This document shows, in pieces, positions 1 to 8,190 of a stretch of 64,000 nt of DNA. This DNA comes from Linyphia triangularis (taxonomy: Eukaryota; Arthropoda; Arachnida; Araneae; Linyphiidae): the NCBI GenBank assembly GCA_963978545.1, contig OZ021731.1, positions 29,174,593 through 29,238,592 of the forward strand, read 5' to 3'. Below the pieces are notes generated by a model. That model worked only from the letters and a program-made list of their open reading frames with translations. It had not been told where the DNA came from and did not search any database. Every line of letters starts with the position of its first letter. Within the stretch, counting starts at the first letter, position 1. Position numbers and translations under genes: made by a program.

Positions 1-116
1 AAGTGGGACTTGTTCGGCGAAGCGAGTGTTATGCAGTTGTATAATGACGACGCTGGTTGAAGAGTTTTCCTTTTATTTGTAGATTCCACTGGTGGTCGCT
101 GACTGCTGCGGTAATT

Positions 117-272
117 CGTGAAGAGGATTTTGGTTTGACCTCTGGATGCGTAGAAGTAAAGTTGTTTTTTTTTTCGTGAAGAGGATTTTGCTTTGACCTC
201 TGGATGCGTAGAAGTAAAGGTTTTTTTTTCGTGAAGAGGATTTTGGTTTGACCTCTGGATGCGTGGAAGTGC
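117..272 (-). repeat. Three tandem copies of a ~57-bp unit in an LTR-element leader
   Basis: Three near-identical units begin at 117, 175 and 230. Each starts CGTGAAGAGGATTTTG on the + strand and is separated from the next by a T-run of varying length. They lie between the edge of the LTR element at 398 and the left end of the window, where the untranslated leader of a minus-strand retrotransposon would be. A minus-strand reading frame runs through them but is repeat-driven and matches no protein I know. Confidence 0.75.
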
Positions 273-300
273 AGTTTTTTAAATATTTTTTTCATCGCAT

Positions 301-397
301 TCTCGCGGGTAAAAAGCACGGTTGTATGATCGCGGGTAAAAAGCACGGCGAGCCCCCATGTTGTATGATCGCGGGTAAAAAGCACGGCGAGCCCCCA
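301..397 (-). repeat. Tandem duplication of leader plus primer-binding site
   Basis: The core CGCGGGTAAAAAGCACGG occurs three times (near 304, 332 and 371). The last two copies are followed by CGAGCCCCCA (349-358 and 388-397) and then TGTTGTATGAT. On the minus strand CGAGCCCCCA reads TGGGGGCTCG, the first ten bases of a tRNA-Pro type primer-binding site. The 39-bp unit 359-397 therefore repeats the LTR edge, the leader and the PBS. Confidence 0.7.
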
Positions 398-597
398 TGT
401 TGTATGATGAAGGGGTAAAAGTGAAAGAGGCCAATTAAATGGACAGCAGGTTTATTCGTGCATTAGATGGAAATAGGTTCTTAAACCCAAACTAGGAGAG
501 GCGACTTCCACGTCCGTTCACCTCCACTCCTCCGATCATACTCTCTCTCTGGCGACGAAGTCGCCGCTAGGGGATTACATTAGCAGCGCCCTCTACA
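398..597 (-). mobile_element. 5' LTR of a minus-strand LTR retrotransposon extending off the left edge
   Basis: A 200-bp segment begins TGTTGTATGATG next to the PBS at 388-397 and ends CCCTCTACA, giving TG...CA ends in both orientations. Its outer half resembles the complete LTR at 11799-12028: both carry a GGGGGCGC-like block and a CTAGCGGCGAC-like block. The element is probably a related Gypsy-type family. Its body lies left of position 1, so its coding content cannot be seen. No target-site duplication can be tested. Confidence 0.6.
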
Positions 598-1579
598 TCA
601 CACTGGGGATAACATACATGTGGGTAGTTGAAAGTAAAAAGGAAAAGCTTTTCGAGCAGCATAAAACTAGTATCTCAATGTAGTAATAGCTTTTGATGGG
701 AAGGTACCTAGGCAGGGTCGGTCTGGGTCACCTCTGAGGGCGGTTGGACCAGCATTTAAGAGAGCGCCTTACCCCTTCTCACACCAAGCTCGTAGCCAGG
801 TTTTTTTTTTAAAGAAGGGGAATTGGTTAAATAAGATTTCCCACAAAATCGGGGGGGGGGGGTCCCCCTGTCCACGGCCCGGTCCCAAACCAATGAATAA
901 ACTCACTCATTTTGCATGAGCCACTGCGACATCACGCGGGTACACGGTTAATTAGGACTACCCGTAATGCCGCAATGTGGCACATTCCCAGACGTATAGA
1001 AATGAACAGAATTGAGTGAAAGCCTTTATTTTCATGTATAAAATTACAAGTTACAATACCAAAACAAATTATTGTATTAAAATAGTGTGTACCACAGACT
1101 TTAATTGATAACTAAAAAAAGAAAAATATAGCAAAAGAGGTTATAACTGATTTTGATACTGATGAAGAAGTAAATGTATTGGTAAAAAAAAATTCACAGA
1201 GCGAGGTGAGCAGTTGTCATTTTCAGTGACTTTGACATCCACGAAATGAAATAAATACAAGATTAAATATGAATCTTATTATTTTTTATAATAACTGAAA
1301 TTGATTGAGGATTTTTTTTTATCGTTATATTTCTTGATAGAGTTACTCTTGTACAAACAATCATAATATCCCAGTCATACTTAAATTTAAAATGGCTTTT
1401 TTCACTTTTTCCATGTCATCATCAACAATATCTAATTTTCGCTCGCATTTGATTTCCCTATCTAAAAAAAATTAATAATAATAGTAATAATAATAATAAG
1501 GAGAGAGTAAAAAATAATAATAGAAGACATAATATAAAAACTTTCCTTTCTCGAAAATATGGATGGACAGTGAAAAAAA
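598..1579. other. Intergenic, no gene seen
   Basis: I find no convincing coding sequence. The stretch has a G10 run near 852 and A/T-rich low-complexity DNA. On the minus strand, downstream of the broken polB, an AATAAA hexamer lies at 1025-1030 and could be a polyadenylation signal, about 550 bases past the polB stop. A Polinton terminal inverted repeat would be expected somewhere left of polB, but I cannot recognise one. Confidence 0.5.
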
Positions 1580-2990
1580 TTACATTTCATCATCATCTGA
1601 TTCACGTGTACGATAATGTCCATAGCTGTATGCATGAACGCCATCTCGTAAAACAAACTTTTTGTCGTAATAGCATGAGAGAGACGTTTTATTAACGAGA
1701 TTCGTGGTAGTGATGCTGTTTTTGGAAAGAATAGTCGTCTGCATGTGTTTCAAAGACGATTCCTGAAACAATACTTTTTTGTACATGTCATGCGTGAACA
1801 TGTTTACAACACTTTTTTTAATGCCTTTCCCAACGCGTTTACCGTCGCTTCCATATTTAAAAGAATACATCTTGCATCGAAGTCCAACAAACTCGTTTAT
1901 TGGCAAGCAGGTTTCCGATTTTAAGATACCTAACTTGCCCTTATTTGCAACGTTAAATAACTCGTGATTCTTATCAAAATTACTACAATCTAATATGCTA
2001 GAGAAATGAGTTTTGAAATCCTTGTTGACGGATGCCGTACGTAGATTCATATATAAACTGTCAGTGTCCATATAAAGTAGCTCGCGGGCATTTCCGTAAT
2101 ATGCTTTAAAATGTTCGTAGAAAAGCTTATACACGACTAATTTACTTAATTCGAGAACGCAAAATCCTATATAAATAGGTTTATCGAGGACTAGATTTGC
2201 TTTCTTCATCTTGAAGACGACTAAATTTTCGTTTACCGGTTCAAAAAATTCAAGCAACGGACTGGATAAATACTTTTGACATTGTTCCCTGTTTAATGCT
2301 CCTTTGACATTAACCCGTTTACGAACATTCATCATCGAGCGACCAAAATAACTGTTGTTCATCTTTTTGAAAAATGTTTTTTGAAAGTCACTGTCGCTCG
2401 CTTGTCTCTTTTCATTGTTGAATTGAATGTAGTCTTTTAACCACGGGTCTCCGTGAAAAAGCCAATATCCTGTGGATTTTTTTCAATATTAATCCTTGAC
2501 TCAAATAAAATTTTAAATTGTGATAATGGACAATGTAATTCGTTTTAGTGTAAAAGTATGATACAAGTTTTTTGCACGGTAGAGTATGATTCAAATTAAA
2601 CTTGTCGCAAATTTTTTTGGAATAATTTGACAGCATGTCATACGTTATCGTTAAATGCTCAGGTGCCAGCGGTAGACAATTATGTGCCTCATGTAAAGAG
2701 GGCGGATAGAATAGATCAATTTGCAGCAAATACGCCACTTCAGAAGTGTCCTCGATTTGAAAAATATCGAACACTGCAATCTCTTCGCGAGAAAGCCAAG
2801 AAAAATTCCCAAATGGTAGCGGTTCACACATTACCGCCCTATATAAGTTCGTAATGTCCAATGCCACCATATAGTTGTTTTCTCTGCGTGGGTTATAGGT
2901 ATCTAATATTTTAGGGTTGACAATATCGAGGCTTGACAATATCGAGTCCCTAGGAAACAAATCCCACCCCGCATAGCCGATTAGATCCAC
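1580..2990 (-). pseudogene. polB palm region (motifs A, B, C)
   Basis: Motif A (DITNLYRAVMCEPLP) is encoded near 2840. Motif B (KKMNNSYFGRSMMN) sits around 2330-2365 and motif C (YMDTDS) near 2065. Two frames are needed: the motif A frame runs into a stop at 2412, while the motif B/C frame continues upstream of its first ATG to about 2455, so one frameshift lies near there. The carboxylates expected in motifs A and C are present. The fragment ends with an acidic tail and a stop at 1580. Confidence 0.85.
2917..2946 (-). repeat. 16-bp tandem duplication inside polB
   Basis: TTGACAATATCGAG occurs at 2917-2930 and again at 2933-2946, separated by GC. A 16-bp duplication shifts the frame. It lies exactly where the reading frame must change between the Exo III portion and motif A, so it is probably one of the inactivating lesions. 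Confidence 0.7.
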
Positions 2991-3260
2991 ATGTAATCGC
3001 TAACATTGCAAAACAACTGCGGTTCAATTTGAGTCATTTTTAAACCGGTATCCCACGTGAGCTGGGAGCTAGTGATAAACAATGCCGGATCGAGTTGATA
3101 ATATTTAAGCGACATGTTACGAAAAGAAGTGAATACTTCAGCGAGCAATAAACAATCTACCATTTGATATAATTTTAAGTACTCTCCGAAATTTTTACAT
3201 CTAAACGTTTTGTACACATGAAATGCATGTTGATACTCTTTCAAGCTAATATGAGAGTTT

Positions 3261-5044
3261 CAGGGATGAGTTTGGTAAAAAATCATAAAGCTGAAAAAAA
3301 AACTCAAAACGTTTTATGCGTAAACACATTTCAAGCTATAGTAAATTGTGGTTTTCCATGTACGTTTATAATACTGCACCTTCTCTGTCTGTCCGTGAGA
3401 AAAATGGTTCAAAATAGAGGCACCTAGATGTAGGGATACACTTTGTGCTGTCATCAGGCATGGTATAGCTTAAAAAAAAAAAAAAAACTTTAAAGCGATA
3501 AAATCCGGCAAAAACTTCACATTTTCAACAAGTCAAACAACTTTAAGCAACTATACCATATTGACAAACAGGTCAAATATAATTAAACCTAGTTTTCTAA
3601 ATTTTTAAGCCACATTTTAAGTACTAAAATCTTTACATTTAAATTTTTATTCTTAGCGTTCAGGTTGTTCAATAAAATAAAAAGCAACAAACAATTTTAC
3701 ATACAATTGCAGTTAAACTAACAACTTTAAACACAGCTTCTTTAGAAATTTTTTAATTGGGACTAATTTTCAGAATATTTTTCTATCATTTTTATACAAA
3801 ATGATATAAAAATGTTAGTATAGATTCACATGAAACGGCGAAATCGACCCTTAAACAGGCACTAATCACGGATATAGCGGCTATCGCATTTACGGAAGTC
3901 TAGGCGAATGGCTACAAAATGGTGTTGAAAATCTCGGTAATAGCCGGTATTGTATCAGAGTAAACCTCGGCGAAAATGACCATCACTCTAACGAAAGCAA
4001 TAGCGCTTGCAATACCGGCGAAAATCTAAATATCAGCCGAAATGAAAATCGCAACAACGTGCGTATCGGCGATAGAGCCCACGATATCTGCACGAATTTC
4101 GGTAATATCGACATTTTTTTGGTAATACTAGTGCAAATTTCGGATGTTATCAAAGTACGGCATTCCACGAAAAAACAACTATTAGGCCAACTGAAATATC
4201 AAAGTTAGAACCTAATATACCGGAGCAACTATCAACAATAACGCTATTGTATGGGCGTAACACTCGATGAAAATTACCATCACAAAACCTCGGTGATAGC
4301 TCAATTCCTCACGGTAATATCAACATTCTTTCGGTAACATCGGTGCAAATCTCAGATTTTACAACAGGGTAACACACTCAACGAAAAAGCCCATTACATA
4401 AACATCAGCGTTAGCGCCGAAGATACCGGAACAATTCTCAACAATAACGTTATTATATCGGCTAAATACTCCGGGGAAAAGGTCACCACAGCAACCTAAA
4501 TCACCGTCCTAGACACACAAATCTCGACTGTAGCAGACATTACATCAGCGTAACGCTTAGCAAAAACAAGCAGCACATACTAACGTAAATAAACGATAGT
4601 TCCGTGGATGTCAGACTTGAAAGCAAGCGCATTATTAGTATACGTTAATCGCGTGAAATCGTAAGAAGGAATTTACATTTTGATCGGAGAAAAAAATAAC
4701 ACAAAAGGTTCAAATTTCGGCGCAGTAGGAAGTATACAAAATGCGAGTTTGAGCACGAATCTGACTAAAAAAATGCATTTCAGTGGATTTTTGTACTTGG
4801 AGCAGGAATAAGATGCGACCCCTGAGCGATAGGTTTCCCGATCTTTCGGAAGTGAAGCTGCTTCGCGGTTCAGCCTTAGAAAAAAAAGTTATTTTTCCGT
4901 GGAATAGAAAAAGCGGGAAAACACGGATTTTTTTTTCAGGAATTAGAAAAGAGGAACTTTTTTTGAAAAAGCGGAATTCTTCTCTTTCTAAAAAATTAAA
5001 AAAGCGGAATTCCGCCGCCACATGGCGGAAGAAACTCATCCCTG
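3261..5044. mobile_element. Non-autonomous hAT-like DNA transposon inserted in polB
   Basis: The ends are inverted repeats, CAGGGATGAGTTT on the left and AAACTCATCCCTG on the right, with a GCCATGTGGC-type hairpin just inside the right end. The flanks share GAGTTT (3255-3260 and 5045-5050), a likely 6-bp target-site duplication. Removing the element and one GAGTTT leaves the polB frame continuous, which supports these boundaries. No transposase is visible. The interior holds an A-run near 3470 and degenerate ~210-bp repeats. CAG-type ends and a short TSD point to the hAT superfamily; the family name is inference. Confidence 0.85.
3840..4560. repeat. Degenerate ~210-bp tandem repeats inside the hAT-like element
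   Basis: Phrases such as CAACAATAACG(C/T)TATT recur near 4230 and 4440. GGTAATATC(G/A)ACATT recurs near 4100 and 4315, a spacing of about 210 bp. Further weaker matches (CTCGGTAATAGC, CGGCGAAAAT) lie to the left, so about three to four diverged units are present. There is no coding potential. Confidence 0.55.
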
Positions 5045-6055
5045 GAGTTTATAAAAATGTTAAAAAATGCCTCTATAGGAGGAAATGCTTTTTCCAGCAA
5101 TTTGTCTTTTGAATCGAGATAGCTATATGGAAAAATACCCTTTTGCTTTAACAACTCTCCCCTCGTTTGATTTAAAAAAAACGTGTTAAAAATACTAAAC
5201 GCATGATTAGACTTTTTGAGAGTGTCCACTAATTTTCCCAAGCTTGCATCTAGAAATTGATACATATCGATGAAATGAAGCTCGTCCAAACTGAACATAG
5301 TAAATTTCTGCATATTAATTGGAATAATTTCGTTGTTTTGCGAGTCCGGCAGGTATGTCTTTTAGAATTAAATTATTGTCGTAACAAGAACTATTATGGA
5401 TAAATATCGGTAAAAAATATCTCACGCTGGTATTTAAATTACAACTGACATGAGATCTGCCTAATATGTACCCACGATAATGATCATGGTGCATTACTTG
5501 CATTTCTCCCTCCCTAAATTTTTTATTACAAATTACACAAGTGGTACTATCATATTGTATAGTTTCCGATTCGTACATCGGTTTGATCTGACGCATTTTA
5601 TCTATTACTCTTTCCGTTACTCGTTTGAGAGAGGTCAAAAATCTCATTACCACATTTGCGCCTGCGTAATATTCATGATGTATCACGATATCAAATGCGT
5701 CAACTACAACAAATCCATACGAGATAGCTTCATGTCTCTCCAAGGTCGCGCTAAAACTGGTCGTGCTTGATGGCAAGGCCGTATCCGATTTAACTGTGAG
5801 AGATTCAAAGTCGGCATACACGCACACTGAATGCTTAATTGTTTTGGCCGCATTGGAAAATTTCAAAGTAGTTTGACGGGGCATTGTAACTGTTTGAGGT
5901 TTTAATGTATTACATAGCTTCCGATGTTTCAAAAGACTAGACATGCGTTGAAAACCGCTCAAACAGTTTCTACAAAAGTGATGTACGCGCTTATTTTTTT
6001 CTCTTAGTAAACGATTGAAACTACGTATGAGAAAGTAGTGATTTTTATACAACAA
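4996..6055 (-). pseudogene. polB exonuclease domain (Exo I, Exo II)
   Basis: The upper part contains a cysteine/histidine cluster (HHFCRNCLSGF then KHRKLC) ahead of the Exo I motif YADFES and a CxxC...HHDH cluster. The Exo II motif HNSSCYDNNLILKD lies near 5380. After a break at 5313-5315 the polymerase continues with MFSLDELHFIDMYQF and a PYSYLDS/PPIEAFF stretch typical of Polinton polymerases. It stops being polB at 5050, where the hAT-like element begins. Codons from 5044 down to 4996 belong to the transposon. Confidence 0.8.
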
Positions 6056-6255
6056 TAAGTCTATTTCGCTTGATCTAGAAACTATCTGACTGAAGTGAAT
6101 AGGGAAAATGTCTTTATTTTCTAAGCTGAATACATTAATTTTCAGAGAATTTTGTTTCTCAAATTTTTTTTATCTGTCGCTTTTCAAAAGAGAATTTTAT
6201 TTCCCTTGTATTGAAAGTTTTTAACGCATGTCTATATTTACAATATCGATGAGCG

Positions 6256-6819
6256 TTAGTTTTTACGGGATACAATTTGGCCGCAATAGCATACAAAAAA
6301 ACATCTACCATCAAGACATTGTATGTTTAATATCGCCGTTTTGTTTCGAATCTCTCTCGGAAGAGTGATAGTACCACAGCCTCCTCTCAAATCCCTGAAA
6401 CGATCAATATGTACATCGAGATATTGAATTTTCTTCAGTATCCATCCACTTCCGTTCCGTATAAAATTTTCTATGGATAGAAATTTTTTATTGAAGGCAT
6501 TATCAATTGCTTGATATATTTGGTAACGACTTAAAATCCTTTCTGCAAAAGAGCAGAAGTAGAACAGTTGTTCGACTTGATGTTGTTCCGTATCCACGTT
6601 TTTCACAAATAAAATCTGCATACGAATGATAAGCCTTAGTCTTAGAACTACTCCCGTATTTAATAAGTTATAAATAACCTCCCGAGCTCGTTGATATAAA
6701 ACGTGGGGATCTGAAAAGGCCACATTAGCACAAAGTGACCTCGAATACCCCCAAAAACTAGATCGATGCGGGTGAAATTCAATCATATTTGAATGCGCGC
6801 ACACAAAAATATTACACAC
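6256..6819 (-). pseudogene. N-terminal domain of the Polinton-type polymerase
   Basis: A 187-codon frame carries GSGWILKKIQYLDVHI, then RDLRGGCGTITLPREI and a basic NKTAILNIQC stretch. This order is the usual pre-exonuclease region of polymerases in this class as found in arthropod genomes. The frame is lost before 6055, so one or more lesions lie between 6055 and 6256. The frame's first ATG may not be the original start. Confidence 0.6.
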
Positions 6820-6824
6820 ATTTA

Positions 6825-6990
6825 GAAAAACACATTGTGCAAAACTATTCGCTAAAATAGATGATACAAGAATACTTTATGCAGAACTAGTCACTAAAAT
6901 AGGTGATGGTGTAAAAATACATCATACAAAACTAGCCATTAATCTAGGTGATAAAAAAATACAGTAGACAGAACTATTCGTTAAGTGATG
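6825..6990. repeat. Degenerate short tandem repeats upstream of polB
   Basis: About four diverged units carry the pattern AACTA(T/G)(T/C)C...TAAAATAG(A/G)TGAT, near 6845, 6885, 6930 and 6970. They lie between the polB 5' end and the small ORF at 7011-7472. They could be a regulatory or spacer array; nothing more can be said. Confidence 0.45.
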
Positions 6991-7010
6991 TCAAAATAAA
7001 CATACAATTA

Positions 7011-7472
7011 TTATTTTGATACGTGCTCTACCAAAGCGTCAATGCCGCGTTTAAATACATCCAGCTGCTTCAATGGAAAATTTACGCGGGAGACATAGCT
7101 AGTCTCTTCCCGAGTTTTTGCAAGACATATATAATTGGCTCCCTAAAACTCTTTCAACTCCAAAGTTAGGCATGAGTCCAAATTCACTGTGAACGGTGGA
7201 ATGTGTTTGGATTCTATGTCCTTGCTGGATAAGTTCAAATCAAAATTTGGATTCGTCCGTCGGACTGTTCTATTAACTCTAGGCGTAGGAGAGAATTCTT
7301 TGTATGAGGGTGGGTCCTTGAACAAAGGTCCAGAATCTTGGAATTCAAAATCGTCAAATGATTCGACGGCAACTTTTGCTCGTTTAGCTAGAAAGAATCT
7401 ATTTTTAAATTTTTTTTTCTCTTCAGAGAGACAATTCCATAGTTTAAAAAAACGAGTAAAAACATTACGCAC
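7011..7472 (-). pseudogene. Small protein with PPSY motif and PC4-like C-terminal domain, one in-frame TAG
   Basis: The frame opens at 7472 with a basic N-terminus (EEKKKFKNRFFLAKRAK), followed by an acidic stretch and a PPSY motif, then reaches TAG at 7143-7145. The same frame continues without a break to TAA at 7011-7013. The pattern across the stop (a LELKEF strand, GANYICLAK, then a helix ending ALVEHV) resembles the PC4/p15 ssDNA-binding fold. A ssDNA-binding protein beside a protein-primed polymerase would make functional sense. The PC4 assignment is inference from pattern. The TAG may be an inactivating mutation or a readthrough site. Confidence 0.4.
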
Positions 7473-7738
7473 TTATCAACATGTTTGTTGATTGGAGTGT
7501 TCATCTTGGATGGAGTGCTCGTCGAAAAGTTGGCCAGGGTGATCAGAGGATAGATCAGCGTCAAGTCAATCACAGTGCACTGTATCGGATGTTGAAAAGC
7601 ACACACACAGCTGTATCCCACCACAAAAATGCACGCACACGATGTAATCCAAATCGGGGCGATGAACACTGAGCAAAAGCTGAACAAGAGATTAGCAAGC
7701 GAATAACTGCAAATGTGAAGGAGACAACTCCGTAACAT
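7388..7738 (-). CDS. Hydrophobic small ORF, unrecognised
   Basis: A 116-codon frame with two or three hydrophobic stretches (about residues 8-28, 32-50 and 58-72) could encode a small membrane protein. A TATAAA-like sequence lies just before the ATG on the minus strand (near 7745). It overlaps the 7011-7472 frame in another phase over 85 bases, so the two could also be one protein split by a frameshift. I do not recognise the family and it may be spurious. Confidence 0.22.
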   Translation of the reverse strand: MLRSCLLHICSYSLANLLFSFCSVFIAPIWITSCACIFVVGYSCVCAFQHPIQCTVIDLTLIYPLITLANFSTSTPSKMNTPINKHVDKCVMFLLVFLNYGIVSLKRKKNLKIDSF

Positions 7739-7900
7739 CCATTTATATGCTCACTATGCACGCAAACCCCCTAAAAAACAATCGATTCCTCAAAGCTTCC
7801 AGCTTTTTTGAAAGACAAGCAATCACATACACTCCCCTGTCCAGAAGCACGATTCGTTATCGACCACCTTTCGCTGAAGGTCCGTTAACGGTCACCACCA

Positions 7901-8190
7901 GATGTAAAAAAAGTTACATTATATGGATCTATCTGATAATAAATGAAATAGTTCCGACCGAGAAGCACTAACAAAGCAATACAACATCTGGTTTCGTCAC
8001 ACGATCCACAACCAACCCATTTTTACCACTCGAATTCTTTTTTCCATATCTGACACAAGCGCCTTTCTTACGTATATTCACATCGAGAATGTTCAGTGAT
8101 CTGTCTCTCTCATCAGAATGAGGAATACCTCCCTCTGCCGCTAGGAGTCGCCACGAGGGGTTCTCTAGTGGTGCGCCCCCTATCTCCACA
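7901..8190 (-). mobile_element. Left (3') LTR of the Gypsy-type element, apparently chimeric
   Basis: Positions 8054-8190 match the right LTR (11892-12028) base for base as far as I can read, 137 of 137. The outer part, 7901-8053, is unrelated to the right LTR. It begins TGTAAAAAAAG and abuts CACCACCAGA, which on the minus strand reads TCTGGTGGTGACC, a PBS-like sequence. The segment may thus be the 3' LTR of the element on its right and the remains of a 5' LTR of another element on its left. The 7901 boundary is tentative; the inner edge (CTCCACA at 8190) is firm. Confidence 0.6.

Larger units (their letters stand above)
1580..6819 (-). pseudogene. Protein-primed family B DNA polymerase, Polinton/Maverick type, broken
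   Basis: The gene reads right to left. The N-terminal domain is at 6256-6819, exonuclease motifs I and II at 5315-6055, the region after Exo II at 4996-5313, Exo III at 2981-3260, polymerase motif A at 2412-2990, and motifs B and C at 1580-2362. Diagnostic residues include DFES (Exo I), HNSSCYDNNLILKD (Exo II), a DxxNLY motif A with MCEPLP, NNSYFG (motif B) and YMDTDS (motif C). The gene is inactivated by a 1784-bp transposon, an in-frame stop near 2981, a 16-bp tandem duplication at 2917-2946, a frameshift near 2455 and further breaks between 5313 and 5315 and between 6055 and 6256. This polymerase family replicates linear self-synthesising DNA transposons. I found no integrase, ATPase, protease or capsid gene, so this is a fragment. 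Confidence 0.85.

Noticed and set aside
117..397. CRISPR-like array (regular short repeats)
   Set aside because: Units are tandem without unique spacers and sit in a retrotransposon leader in animal DNA.
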